Of a stretch of 64,000 nucleotides of DNA, positions 22,994 to 35,428 are shown in pieces (position 1 is the stretch's first letter; each line of letters starts with the position of its first letter). The notes under the pieces were generated by a model, which saw only the letters and a program-made list of their open reading frames with translations, was not told the origin of the DNA and searched no databases. This stretch comes from Kalmusia sp. IMI 367209. Its lineage: Eukaryota > Ascomycota > Dothideomycetes > Pleosporales > Didymosphaeriaceae. The translations under genes and the position numbers were made by a program. The stretch spans positions 1,054,001-1,118,000 of the forward strand of contig JAPEUQ010000012.1 of assembly GCA_027946365.1 (NCBI GenBank), read 5' to 3'.

Positions 22994-25900
22994 GGAGATA
23001 TTTAGTCCGTGGTTCGCCGAAGGTAGTGTTGCGGGTCGCAAGTGTTATCGTTATCGGGGGATAGACGCTAAGTTCGACGCGGGAAGGAGCACACGTGATG
23101 GTAGAACATGCATCTACTCTGGCGCAACCTCTGTTATATTGAGGATAATGGTTCGAATAGCAGAAATTACTCTCAGCATTTTGATTTTGCATTCAGCAAA
23201 GTATCCACGACAAGAAGAAAAAGGGAATGCGCTCCAACAAATCTGACTACTTACCGCTACAAGCAAGCATTGGGCGACTCGCGCACTGATGAGCGCATAG
23301 TTCATGACACAGCTACATACGAAGTTGAGGATATGAGAAACAACAGTCGCTAATTCCGTTGATGTGTCGCAGTCAGCGTTCGGTCAGTGGGCGTTTTTAA
23401 GCTCCTACATGAGCCGATTTTAAATGTGTACAATATTCTGTCTCAAGACAGCCAAGGCAGAAGCCGACTTCGAAGAGCCAACATGCGTCACTAAGCGATA
23501 TCGTTTTTATTTTAGCAGCGACAACATAGCAAATTGTACGGTCAGGTGAGCATCATCGAACCTGGACCCGATGTCCAGGAACTGAAGAACCCACCATCAC
23601 GGACATCGCCCACGAGGCATCGTGGTGCCACCGCTTTGGTGGGACTCGCGTGGCATTAAGCCGCTGTCCGACCGAAGCAAGATCCTGGTTTACAATATAC
23701 CCGAACTGTCAAGTACACCTAAGCACATCCACTTTCTGACTCGGATATCAACCTCTTGAGATTCCAGAGCGTAGAAGTGGAGCATGACAAGACGACTTTA
23801 CTCTCGACCGTCCACCAAGCCCGTCACGAGGTTGGAAAACTCACCCTCTTCCAATATGGTGGTTTCAGCTGGACGGAGCTCTAACGGGTACGCTATGTAA
23901 GGTGACTGACTCTCTTGAACAAAGTTTTCTCACCATCGAATCTCGACTCCTCGTCCGTGAGTGTCATTGCTCTCCGACCACGGTACCGTCTCCTTACAGG
24001 GGTGCCGACACGCAATCCGTCCCGATCCATCGTTTGGGACAGGGTCTTTTAGGGTCAGCAGAACTTTTGCTGTGGAGCGCTGTGGAGCCTCAAGAGAGAC
24101 CTAGAATGGATTGCGAGTGTCCAGATCCCAGGCAAGCTCATTCACCCATGCCGGAAGGATCTCCACGACGGGTTTCGCAGACGCCGAGGCAAGGGCCCTC
24201 CGCAACGGGGTCCCTTCCAGTTCTGGCCTAACGCAAAATTGACGAAACTAACGGCTTCCCCATGGAGGTGGAGCTCCCTCAAATCCAAATCTCCAGCTCC
24301 AACCTCGCTCGTATTCGCGTACTTTCACAAGTCTCTAATGAGGCGCCGGTGGCGAGCGCATGCGGAACGCAACGCTCTCCCGTCGCCCAGCTGTTATGTA
24401 TGCCATCCCACCACGCGTGTGGCGCGCATACGGTAACATCGCAGTTTGCACGGTTGTTAGCCGCCGCACAAAGGAGGGTGGGCTAATCGCAGCATCAAAC
24501 CGCTTTTGTCGACCGAGGCGCTGCTGACGCGATTTCATTGGGCTTTTTGGTCATTGCTAAACAGGTCAACCCCGCGGAGTGTTTGCAAGTGCTCTTGTTT
24601 TGAATGTCGTCGCGGCTCGGTCGTTGTTGGCCACTGCCGCGGGACTGATGCACCAGACAACAACACATACATACAACCGTGGAAGGTCGGACCAGCAATT
24701 TGCAAGAGAGGAAAGCCCAAGGCCAACGAAAACCCGCTGGATCGAAGTGCATGTGAAAGGGGCCACCAAAGCAACCCACCCCTCCAAGGTTCTCCAGATG
24801 TTGCGACGGCTGTGGCTATGGCAAAGGGGCATGGTGGGAGCGCCAAAAACGCCACTAGTGCTGAACAAACCATCGTACTCACCGGCGCTTGCTTCAAATG
24901 TGCCTTTTCCAGGCCACTACTGGTGCAACGACACAAAAGGCGACTTTCAGCTCGAGGCGGCCGACGAATGGCGCGGCCGACAAGAGAGGCATGTGGGATG
25001 CGGACTTGCATCGTGCGACCGCAACTATTGGGACACAGTCACCGCGAGTTCCAAACACCTGGCACGCGGACAGACAAGCCAATCAGCGGCCGCGTCAATA
25101 TTGAGATGCCCATCAGGCAGGCGGTTATGCACGCGAGTATCAATGTTGGGTACCGCCTGGCGCTGTCGGGACTGATCTGACAGTTGTACAGGCAGATTCG
25201 AGAGCTAGGTCGGTCCATGCCCTTGAAGTTTTATGTTTGCGAGATGTCCGACATATTTGTGTTTCTTTTACATTATTGATCGTCTTGCGTCGCCAAAAGT
25301 TCGGCACGCCTGAAAGAAACATGGCGTTCCTTTCTCATCGCTACATGCGGCCGTCTCCACGCGGTCAGTCGAACCCAAGCAGGAATATGGCCGAGCAACG
25401 CCGTCGCGGCGTGGCGTCTCTTCACTAAGCTTCGTACAAGCTAGCTGAAGTGCGCGGTCAGGTGTTCATCCCGAATGTTTTTGATGCGCAACGTGATGTG
25501 CACGGGAGGAACTGTGTAGCGGCTCGGACTCGGGGTAACGGCCCAGTGAGCGCAGGGCAACGCGAGGCGTAATCTCCCTACAAATCGTCCAAGATTGCCT
25601 CCTCGGCCCACGCCAGGGATGTCAAGCAAAAATTCCTGCACCGGGCGCGAGCTAAGGCCTCCTGACGGCGATGCTTGTCACGCTTGGCCCGCCCCAGCTT
25701 CGACGCACGCTTCCCCCAGGTGCCCCATTCTTACCCGGACCACCTGTTGGATCCAGATCCCTCTTTGAGTGACATTGCCGGAGTACGTGGGCTACAAACT
25801 TTGTAATCGTCTGGTTATGCCACACGTTGTCGCAAGAACAACTTGTTGACACACGCTTCTCGAGATCTGCCTCTGCAGAAATACATCGCGATCCAATCCC

Positions 25901-26237
25901 TGCGCGCCGGCGGTCCAACCGCCGGGGAAGAGTGTGGAGGAACCCTTATGGAGGGGCATCTGAATCCTTCTAGAAAGACGGGACACGGAGCTCCAGCCTA
26001 ATTAGGCTAGCACAGTAGGCACAATGTTACTGTACCCATGAGCAAGAAGCCACCGAGCTGCCGTATCACGGCCCTGGGGTCCTCATATTAAAAGCTACAG
26101 GCCCTGCACTTGCTGGCTGCTCGTCGAACGCCTCCCAAGCTCCCTCAGTTCAGTTCTCGCGGCGTGGGTCTGCTTCGTGCCTAGTCATCTTCCCTTTCTT
26201 TCGTCAACCTTCAACGAAACAGCACACAGCTGCAATC
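22994..26237. other. 3.2-kb stretch without convincing genes; possible gene remnant at 23660-23884
   Basis: Many overlapping ORFs occur on both strands, especially at 24500-25200, but none has domain-like sequence and several are equally long on opposite strands, which points to chance in GC-rich DNA. At about 23660-23884 two adjacent frames read like protein (IPELSSTPKHIHFLTRIS, then VEVEHDKTTLLSTVHQARHE ending in a stop at 23884), separated by a stop and frame change. This could be the end of a decayed gene. The last few hundred bases form the hexose transporter promoter, with an AT-rich box near 26085. Confidence 0.45.
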
Positions 26238-28024
26238 ATGCCAGGTGGAGGAGTTGTTGCCGTTACCGGCACGACCGATGTCAATCGCGTCGAAGCCCCC
26301 GTCACCATCAGGGCCTACCTGATTGTCGCTTTCGCGGCCTTCGGTGGTATCTTTTTCGGTTACGACACTGGATGGATGGGTGGTGTCCTCGCCATGCCCT
26401 ACTTCATCAAGCAGTACACCGGTCTCGAGTACCCGGAGGTCAAATTTCCCAGCCAATCTGGCGCCGACTACGATGCTTACAAGAAGGGTTTTGTTGTTCC
26501 TCCGTCGCAAGTGTCCCTGACCACATCTATTCTCTCCGCTGGTACCTTTTTCGGCGCGATCGTCGCTGGTGATGTTGCCGATTTCATTGGCCGTCGTCTG
26601 ACTATCATCATCGGCTGCTTGGTCTTCTGCGTTGGCGGTATCCTTGAGACTGCTTCTACAGGCCTTAATGTCATGGTTGGTGGTCGTCTTGTCGCTGGCT
26701 TCGGTGTCGGTTTCATCTCGTCCATTGTCATTCTGTAAGTTCTTCGCAATGCTATCGTCTACTTCCTATTCTAATCTATGTAGCTACATGTCTGAGATTG
26801 CTCCCCGCAAGGTCCGTGGTGCTGTCGTTGCTGGTTACCAGTTCTGCATTACCATCGGTATCTTGTTGGCCAGCTGTGTCGTCTATGCCACTCAGGAGCG
26901 CAAGGACACTGGTTCCTACCGTATCCCGATTGCTGTCCAATTTCTGTGGGCCATCATCCTCGCTGGTGGTCTTATGTTGCTCCCCGACTCGCCCCGTTTC
27001 TTCGTCAAGAAGGGCAAGCTTGACAAGGCTGCTGCCGCTCTCGCCCGTGTCCGTGGACAGCCTGTCGACTCAGAGTACATCCAGGACGAACTCGCCGAGA
27101 TCATCGCCAACCACGAGTACGAAATGTCCATCATTCCCCAGACCAGCTACCTCGGTTCCTGGAAATCCTGCTTCGAGGGCAAGATCAGCTCGCCATCTTC
27201 TAACGCTCGCCGTACCACTCTCGGCATTTTCATGCAGATGATGCAGCAGCTTACCGGAATCAACTTCATCTTCTACTTCGGTCCCATTTTCTTCAAGCAG
27301 CTTGGCACGATCAGCAACCCTTTCTTGATCTCACTTGTTACTACTCTCGTCAACGTGCTGTCCACCCCCTTCTCATTCGTCATGGTTGAGAAGATTGGTC
27401 GCCGTAACTTGCTTATCTGGGGTGCTGCTCTCATGGTCACCTTCCAGTTCATCGTTGCCATTATTGGAATCACGGCTGGCAAGCCCGAAAAGAACAACGC
27501 GAATGCCACCAAGGCTATGATTGCCTTCATCTGCTTGAACATTTCTGCCTTCGCCACCACCTGGGGTCCTTGCGCCTGGATTGTCATTGGCGAGATCTTC
27601 CCCCTTACCATCCGTTCCCGTGGTGTTGGTCTCTCCACCGCCTCCAACTGGTTCTGGAACTGCATTATCGGCGTCATTACTCCCTACCTCGTTGCCGACC
27701 AGGCCCACTCTGCTAAGATGGGTTCCAACGTGTTCTTCATGTGGGGTGGTCTCTGCCTCATTTCCTGTAGGTTCATTCAAAAATTTCACACTATGCGCAT
27801 CGACTAATGAGCTTGCAGTCTTTTTCGCCTTCTTCTTCGTCCCTGAGACCAAGGGTCTTACCCTCGAGCAGGTCGACAAGATGTTGGAGGAAAGCACCCC
27901 GCGCACCTCCCGCAAGTGGAAGCCGCACTCGACTTTCGCCGCCGAGATGCACCTGGCCGAGAAGCACATCGAGGTGCCCGTGGCCACCACTGTCCAGCCC
28001 AAGTCTGAGGCATCTCAGGTTTAG
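26238..28024 (+). CDS. MFS hexose transporter (high-affinity glucose transporter type)
   Basis: Three exons: 26238-26734, 26784-27766 and 27819-28024, 561 residues. Sugar-porter marks are all visible: FFGYDTGWMGG in helix 1, DFIGRRLTI after helix 2, GRLVAGFGVGFISS, YMSEIAPRKVRGAVV, LLPDSPRFFVKKG, QQLTGINFIFYFGPIFF, and VPETKGLTLEQVD at the end. Twelve helices are expected in the plasma membrane. Sequence style resembles fungal high-affinity glucose carriers. Codons are strongly biased to C-ending forms, more than in neighbours, which suggests high expression. Two small introns (49 and 52 nt) have CTAAT branch sites. Substrate range beyond hexose is not determined. Confidence 0.92.
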
Positions 28025-30240
28025 ACTCGACCTCGTCGAGTGTAATGCGTTACGGTTGGGTTTACGTTGGGATGGTGGGATGATATCCGGAGTGCATATG
28101 GTGATGATGGTGCGTACGTAATAGTGGGACGCCATATTGAGTGTGGTGGATCGCGCATACCAATAGTCTATTATACCATGGAGTGGGCTTCAGCTTGTCT
28201 CCTCTATTAACTTTCTCGTTCTTTAGTTCCCCACATGCTTGAATACTGCGTTTTCTTGAGTTCGAAACTCTCCACTAACCAAGCGCCCAGATGCGACAAG
28301 TCATCTGTGTCAATCTTACAGCCCTGCCTTTGATTCCAATTGTCTGAGGGGTTTGGGTCTTGCTGACACCAATATAAGATTGAACGACCTAAGCGACTTA
28401 TCAAGGTGCATACCACTCCCGTCTCGACCTCCAGGATGATACCTCCTTCCATCGACAACCCACGGCTTTGGGCCACGCTACGCTAGATAAATCGTCCAAC
28501 GCCCACGTGTGACGGGTGCAACACCAACCCGGGTCAGCCCCTACGCGTGCGACCTATAAGTGTAGCTGTTGTGCTCTTTACACAACATGTTATCGCGGCC
28601 GCGTCGCACAGGGAAGAGCACCAAACAGCAGACAGGAGGTGATTTGAGCTTCTGCCTCGCACAAAGGGAGAGAGTGTGAACGGCGTCTCATCTGCGCCGA
28701 AGCTCAGGCAGTCATACGAGTCTGGCTGTGGTGTTCCATGTTCCATTAGGCCCCCAAGACGCTGCGCGACGTGATATCGCATTGCACAGCACATAAGTCT
28801 TGCCCTTAGCTGCAGAGACCATTGCAAGTGCCTTCGATATCTCAGCATCTAGACTATCCCAATAAAGTATCTCACGCCGTACCACGGTCCAACAAAAGCG
28901 GTCTACATCGAGGGACGTTGGCATGGCGCATTACCCCAGGAATATCGCTTGTATCCAAATATTCGCATTCGATATCTCGGACCGACATGAACCTTCAACC
29001 TTAACCTAGGTATCGGGATACCAATCAATACCCCCATGTGCATTGTAGACATGTATATTTAAGGTTCACGTCGCCTATATCCTCGTATCTCTTAGTCTAC
29101 GCCTCAGCCTTCTCGGCCCGACACTAGACCTATCGCCTAGGCAGTGATTGTATGTACATTCTAGGCTGTCGGCAACGCAAGCGACATAAGCGATACGTGC
29201 CTCGCAAGCCACATTCACTCCTCCGAATCATCATCTACACCCTTGTCCCTCATCAATCACTCCTTCAGACTCTCGGCCCGACATTACTATAGTGAATTCA
29301 TGTCTAGGGACTTTTGACCCCCTTGTTTCAGAATTTTTCTGTTGCCTCTTCTGGAGTCACTTGCACATAAGTGCAGAGTCCAAACCCTGCAATCCTGTCA
29401 GCTTTTATTACCTAGCCCGCCCTATGCTATCTTGCTCCATGCTTCTTATGTCACGTAATGGTCGGAAATCAATCTATATAGGCAATCAGAGTTGACTGTT
29501 CACGTGTCGACCGTAGTTGGAACTACTCTATGTATGGTGGAGAAAGGTACTGTAACGCGCTAGCCGTTACATGCTGGCATCATGTGATTCGATACATGGT
29601 TGTTACGCTCCGTAGCTTCTGTATATAGATCCGAACATGGGCACCTGAGCAGACTCTCCAGCAAACTCACTTTTACCAAGTAGTCTTTTCAGTCATCCGC
29701 GTGCGGTCAGCTGGACGGCATCACGGGTCTGTTCCGTTACAAGGAGGCTGCTCTAGGGACGTTGAGCTTTCTAGCACCCAACTTGGGCATTGTAGAACTG
29801 GGGCGCCTAGGCCAAAGGGGGCTATGTTTTATCTATTGGTCGATGTTGGTTGTTGTTGTGTTTTGACTTCTTTCGAAATTGGGGTTTTGGTAGAGGACAC
29901 TTGCACCGAGCAAGAGCGCTCAGGCAAGAACAAGTATCAATTGAAGGAGAAACATGTTATTCATAACGGCCGTAGCGCGGGATCCGGTGTCATTATCCAA
30001 GCTCATGTGTAGGACGCTTGAGTGCACAGCCCCATAACCCCCTACCACCGCCCCCAAATCTCGTAACAAAGAATGTGACATAAGAGCCATTAAAGAGAAG
30101 AAATCAGCATTTACCTGAAACTCCTGCTATAAAGTACCTGTAAAGCGACAGACTTAACCTACTTGCGTTGTTGAGTATATAGAGCTTCACCAGAATCAGT
30201 ACAGTTACTAAGGTACTATCAAAAGATACTTACCTAGACT
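28025..30240. other. 2.2-kb intergenic region
   Basis: Nothing gene-like is supported. A short sequence CTCGGCCCGACA occurs twice, near 29114 and 29273, about 160 bp apart. The plus-strand ORF at 29701-30012 has no recognisable features. Confidence 0.45.
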
Positions 30241-32874
30241 TTACACACTCTTACTATTCCTACCATCGCATCTTTTCGACTTCCGAGTCCCTCCTCTCTT
30301 AGCCTTCGTCCGCGACCCATAGCCGTGCGCCCGCCTCCGATGTCCGGCAAGATTTCTCCGTCTATTCTGTCCTGTGAATACCCTCTCGCAGTGCTGGCAT
30401 TTCATAGGAGGAAAAGCAGCCTCCAAGACTGGAGCTCGACTTGATACGGATACCTTACCTCCACGGAAATAGTGGGGCTGTTGCTCGTTCCAACGCAAGG
30501 CGTAGCGCATCTGCTGAAGTTGGCGGACCGATTCCAGAAACGAGGGGTTTTCGAGGGAAGTTGATCTGATTAAACCAGAGAACGGGACATTTCCAGGCAG
30601 TGGAGTCTTTATGATCATAGTGGGAGAGCGCGTGGGGATACCAGTGTCGTTAGGGGTGGCATGACTAGTGTTGCTGCGTACACAAACTGTTAGACCGTGC
30701 CGTATGTTCCAACTATTCGTTCTCTGGCAAACATTGCCGTCGTCTGGATCCCATATGATGGGCCCTCCTCTAGAAGCGTAGAAGAGTGACACTTGATCAT
30801 GTTGAAGAAATGTATTCAAGAATGGGCTCTCAGGGAGAACAGGTGTGGCAGATGCATACGGCGTGGATATTGAGCGTTGAATTAGATCTGTAAAGAGGTC
30901 GGCATCTCTCTCCAAGGGCTGTGTCGTGGAGGGCAAAGAAATCGATCGTTTAACCTGATCCTGAGCAGCTCCTATTGCATCTTGTGAGCATTCGGGTGTC
31001 AATCTTTGATACATCAGCTGTTCTCTAGGGAAAGGCGCTGTTAGCTCCCAGGCTACACCAGCGCTGACTCCTGTCGTACTAGTATCATAGATGCTATTGA
31101 CAAAAGACTTGATAGAGATGCTACTCCCACGTTCCATTTCTTTGACCTCCTCATCTTCAAGAGTATCAGTGACGTCTTGAATACGTGAAATTAGGGTAAA
31201 GTCAGGATGCCCAACAACAAGACCTTTGTGAGCATGTTGATTGATCAGCTCTCTTCTGCTCGGCTGCTGATCCGTTTTTGTCAATGGGTGTTGCCTCATT
31301 TCATGTTTTCTTAGAGCATCCACTCGATTATAAGCTGCATCGCAAGTTCCACAGGCATGCACCCTAGTCCATCCCACAGCTGAACTCTTCAATTTGCCAA
31401 CGTCTCCCGAGTGTCTGAACTTGATATGTAATTTTCGATTTTCTCTTTGAAGTCTTCCCGAGAATTTCTCATCACAGAAACCGCAATGGATCGGGGTACT
31501 GGAAGACTTCTCCCATTTCAGGCCGAATGTGTAATCAGGAGTGATAGACAAGACGCTGCAAACGTCTCCGAAACACGAGTTTTCAGGAGGGCTTGGATAC
31601 GAGTGAGGATAGAGGCTGGTTCTAGGCGATGGCTGAGTGGACGACGAAGGCTTGATCTCGGCAACGGATCGAAGCGGTGAAGTGAGTAGCGTAGGCGTAT
31701 GGGTTCTCTTCTCGATCCTCTTCTGGGGCTTTGCATCTGAATACCGATGCATCCTCCACTCATGCTTTTTTCGGGCGTCTGTTCGGGTGTATTCACTTGA
31801 GCATACTCTGCACTTGTGTTTAGTGGATAACCCGGAAAAGACTGGATGTTTTGTTTTGATATGTCTAGACAGATTTCCTCTTTGGTAATTTCCAGTGAAA
31901 ACCTCATCACAATACTCACATGGCAGTGGTTGAGCCAAAGCGCTGCATTGTGAGGCTGAGATAATATCCGTTGGTTGAATTCTCTTCCATACAGACGATC
32001 GTGTCGCATACGGGGTTGTAGAGTCTTCAATGAATGTCAGGGGCTTCCACTGGGAGTATGATCCAATTGTGCAAGCGTTGCTTGAGTACAGAAAAGGTTC
32101 TGAGATCGGTGAGATTGGCGACACAATTGAGAACTTATCAGAGGAATCTTGGCACGAAGGGTCGAAATGATAAGAACTCGTAGTGTATAGGCTTGTACAC
32201 AATTGGGGACTGCAATCAGGTGTTTCAACCAGGCTGAAGGGCCGAAGGGAAGGTTGAGACAATATAAGAGACTTTGGCTCTGCAATTCGTCGAAGTGTAC
32301 GATCAGTCTCTAACGGTCGACAACCTGAAAAGGTTACTGAAGCAGTTCTAGCAGACTTAAGATTCCAAGTTCCAGGCGAGAGCGTATATGGAACTTCATT
32401 CTGTATACAGTTTGCGTAGAAGAATGGGTCAGACCAAAGGTTGGTGTAACGCGAGGAGGAAGAAGTATTAGGTGCAACAGTGGATGAAGGGGCGGAAGGT
32501 GTTGAGGAAGAACGCCGAGCATCCTCCGTTTTAGGGATCACCTCTGTACTATCGAGCTCGAAGTATGTAGGGGAGCCCTCAAGTTCAGTAGGTAGATGTT
32601 GATGTACTGGTAGCTCGGAAAGCTGATCTTGTGTCGACGGACAATGAATTCGCTTGCTGACACTGGGCTCTGTTCGAGTGGTTTTGATAACCTGCTCAAT
32701 TCTTTTGCGGATGCTGCGGATATGAGACTTTCTTCTATCAGGTGGAATGCAAGTGTCAGGAGGGTGCGAAAAACATAATGGCTGTACGCTCGGCTTCAAG
32801 CTTGCGGTTGGTGTTGGCTTGTCGTTTGAAGTATATTCAAAGCTCCAACTCGATCCCTTGATGTACAAGCGCAT
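30241..32874 (-). CDS. C2H2 zinc finger protein with five fingers, putative transcription factor
   Basis: A single frame of 877 residues. Five C2H2 fingers lie at about 318-342 (CEYCDEVFTG...), 353-374 (CRVCSSEYTRTDARKKH), 461-485 (CGFCDEKFSG...), 506-527 (CGTCDAAYNRVDALRKH) and 826-850 (CQHCERVFTGQ...). Fingers 1, 3 and 5 are one type (xFxGxxQRxN), fingers 2 and 4 another (YxRxDAxxKHE), so the protein contains a duplicated two-finger module plus a C-terminal single. Linkers are Ser/Thr/Pro-rich and probably disordered, and the C terminus is strongly basic. Nuclear DNA binding is likely; targets are unknown. I see no sign of introns. Confidence 0.8.
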   Translation of the reverse strand: MRLYIKGSSWSFEYTSNDKPTPTASLKPSVQPLCFSHPPDTCIPPDRRKSHIRSIRKRIEQVIKTTRTEPSVSKRIHCPSTQDQLSELPVHQHLPTELEGSPTYFELDSTEVIPKTEDARRSSSTPSAPSSTVAPNTSSSSRYTNLWSDPFFYANCIQNEVPYTLSPGTWNLKSARTASVTFSGCRPLETDRTLRRIAEPKSLILSQPSLRPFSLVETPDCSPQLCTSLYTTSSYHFDPSCQDSSDKFSIVSPISPISEPFLYSSNACTIGSYSQWKPLTFIEDSTTPYATRSSVWKRIQPTDIISASQCSALAQPLPCEYCDEVFTGNYQRGNLSRHIKTKHPVFSGLSTKHKCRVCSSEYTRTDARKKHEWRMHRYSDAKPQKRIEKRTHTPTLLTSPLRSVAEIKPSSSTQPSPRTSLYPHSYPSPPENSCFGDVCSVLSITPDYTFGLKWEKSSSTPIHCGFCDEKFSGRLQRENRKLHIKFRHSGDVGKLKSSAVGWTRVHACGTCDAAYNRVDALRKHEMRQHPLTKTDQQPSRRELINQHAHKGLVVGHPDFTLISRIQDVTDTLEDEEVKEMERGSSISIKSFVNSIYDTSTTGVSAGVAWELTAPFPREQLMYQRLTPECSQDAIGAAQDQVKRSISLPSTTQPLERDADLFTDLIQRSISTPYASATPVLPESPFLNTFLQHDQVSLFYASRGGPIIWDPDDGNVCQRTNSWNIRHGLTVCVRSNTSHATPNDTGIPTRSPTMIIKTPLPGNVPFSGLIRSTSLENPSFLESVRQLQQMRYALRWNEQQPHYFRGGKVSVSSRAPVLEAAFPPMKCQHCERVFTGQNRRRNLAGHRRRAHGYGSRTKAKRGGTRKSKRCDGRNSKSV

Positions 32875-33218
32875 GTTGTGGGAACGGCTAAAGCTGCCCT
32901 GCCGGCCATCAAAAGCTGCGAAGAGTGATGGAGGTTGAGTAGCGGGGCTGTCTCAATCGCAAATATTTTTAAGTCTCTCACCTCGCTTGCTAATGTGGGA
33001 AAAGCAATTACAATGCAACATAATTTCATACCTTGCAGCCTGATGTGTTATTTCAAGACGTAGTAGATTGTGAATGGTGCAATTTTCTCGCCCTTCGTAT
33101 CGACTTGTTTGCCCTGGGGCACAGCCCCCTTCCGGTCAAGCGTCCAGATTCGGTTGCCTGATTCTCCACCCCAACTGTACGCCCGGTCGTCCCATGCTTG
33201 AGCACGACGGTAACCAAT
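32875..33218. promoter_or_regulatory. Divergent promoter between C2H2 and HET genes
   Basis: 344 bp between two divergent starts. No specific site is assigned. Confidence 0.45.
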
Positions 33219-35428
33219 ATGGATTTCTGCTATTCATGCAGGCAATTGGATATATCTCTTTCGGGTTTCATTTTCCACCCAGGAACAGACGATAACCCGC
33301 ATCTCAAAGCTCCGATATACTCCTTGGGCACCCTCGAACAAATCAGCGCCCGCATCACTGGATGTCATCTTTGTCGTCTAATGTTCGCAGCCTTTCGGGA
33401 TGGTCCATTGGGGAATGTTACTAATTTATCGGATCTCTGTCGAATTGTAATATTTGGAACCTGGATTAATGCTCTTGGGCCAAGCAGAGAGCAGCGTCTG
33501 AAGAGCTCAGCCTTGTCGATCCTTGTCTGGCCGGAATCGCCACGGATACCGCAAGCGACATACAAGCTCGTGATTCGCGCTGTGTCTCGACTGCTTCCAG
33601 ACCAACCACATTTTGGTCGGCTTTCGTCAGTAAAGTCGGATTTCTTAGACTTCGAGCTTGTCAAGCGCTGGCTTAAACATTGCGAGAAAAACCATGCAAC
33701 TTGCCATGGGAGCAACGACGTCTTTTTGGTCAAGCCAACAGAGACATTTATAGTGATTGACGTCAAACAGGAGTGCATTTTACATGCACCAGATAGCTGC
33801 CGGTACATCGCGCTTAGGTGCGTTTTTCGGGTTGCAGGTACCGATCTAAGACCTTTGCTGACTAGAGCCCCTATTGCAGCTATGTCTGGGGAGACACTAT
33901 CCAGATCACCTTGAATGGCGACAAATTAAAACAGTTCTCTCGAAAATATAGCTTGAGAAACGTTCAGCTATCACGTACCATCTATGATGCAATGGGATTG
34001 GTTGAGAAGCTAGGCGAACGATATTTATGGGTCGATGCTCTATGTATCGTGCAAGACTCGGATGCTATTCGAAGACAATGTATAGAGGACATGGATAGAA
34101 TATACGCCCACTCTTTGCTGACCATCGTTGCTGGAACGGCCGAGAATTCCAACTCTCCTCTTCCTGGAGTAACAGAGAAGCGGACATGGCGCCAATGGGG
34201 CTCGCAAATCTCGCCGAATCTTGCTCTTTCCCTTCATTTTGATTTTAAAGACTTCCTGGAATGCTCGACGTACAATCTGCGAGCGTGGACATTTCAAGAG
34301 TACCAGCTAGCAAGACGACTGTTGGTTTTTGCTTCGAATGGTCAAGTGTATTACTCATGTAAAGAAGCGGTATATTCCGAAGAGGTCATTCCCGGAAAGG
34401 CGCTAGAGTCAGATGCGGCTATGCAAGATGGAGCAGAATTGATCAAACTGCGCCCAGATAATTCTTACCTGTGGAGCACTTATTGTCGAGGGGTCCAGAC
34501 GTTCTCTTCTCGCAGCATGACGCATGAGCGAGATATATTGAATGCTTTCAGAGGGATACTGAGAATGATTTGCCCTGGACGGACACTGGAAGGGTTGCCG
34601 GTCTCGATTTTTGACATGGCGTTATTGTGGCAGCCACGGGACCGCCTTAAACGTCGAGTTGGATTTTCAACCTGGTCGTGGGCTGGTTGGCTTGGCAAAT
34701 TTCACTGGTTCGATGACGGGTCTCTCAAAGATTCAAGTGGAAGCTCCGAGGATCAAAAGATAGAGGCGTGGTTGAAGGAGAAATGTTGGATTGTATGGTA
34801 CAGCTCCTTCGGGACAAACACTAAATCGGCGTTATACCTCATGGAAGGTCCACCATGGCTGCGAGGCTTCTCCCCAAGTGCGACCGATCATAGCAGACGA
34901 TTTGGATTCCAGCCCCGTAACTTCGCACCAACTCCAGACATGCTTCCCCGTCGTCTTGACAAGCTGGAGCCCCAGCGCAAGCATATCCGCTACCTTCAGT
35001 TCTGGACAATCTCTGCGTACTTCAAAATCGAGCTCGATACATCTGCGGTGCTCAAGTTTTCTAGCTTCGATCCGGAGAACACGGGAAATGGCTTACGCCT
35101 CTTCCTTCTTCGTGACGTAAACGGAAAGACTTGCGGATGGGTCTTGCTAGATGAAGGATGGACTGAGAGGGCGACTAGAGAGGACGTTTCGCTGCAAGAG
35201 TTTATTCTATTATCTGAAGGACAAAATCCCACCACAGAGCGTTCACCGTATATCGTTCACCCACCAAACGGTGGGGAGCCAGTAAAAGATTTCCAAGAGT
35301 TCAATGCAATGATGATATCTTGGACGGGAGGCATAGCTGAGCGAGCAGGATTGGGAAGGATTGTCAAAAGCGCTGTGTGGCACACCTATAAAAGAGGGAT
35401 GGAGTGGAAAGAAATACTTTTAGGGTGA
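33219..35428 (+). CDS. HET-domain (heterokaryon incompatibility) protein
   Basis: Two exons: 33219-33817 and 33880-35428, joined in phase across a 62-nt intron; 715 residues. The N terminus has a CYSCRQ start and CHLCRLMF, then HCEKNHATCHG before the HET domain, a layout common in fungal HET proteins. The HET domain itself begins at YIALSYVWGD (spanning the intron) and continues with GERYLWVDALCIVQD, MDRIYAHSLLTIVAGTA and RAWTFQEYQLARRLLVF. HET domains trigger cell death when genetically different hyphae fuse. The C-terminal 400 residues, including RVGFSTWSWAGW, are typical of the family. It lies about 5 kb from the RiPP cluster, without evident link. Confidence 0.88.

Noticed and set aside
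23140..23165. GGTTCGAAT motif resembling a tRNA B box
   Set aside because: No matching A box or cloverleaf stems at the right distance.
24506..25180. Long overlapping ORFs on both strands (224, 198 and 158 codons)
   Set aside because: Start codon of the longest is non-ATG, frames on both strands are similarly long, and none shows domain-like or conserved protein sequence; chance ORFs in GC-rich DNA are more likely.
26211..28002. Several minus-strand ORFs over the hexose transporter, one of 209 codons (27373-28002)
   Set aside because: They are shadows of the strongly codon-biased transporter gene on the plus strand.
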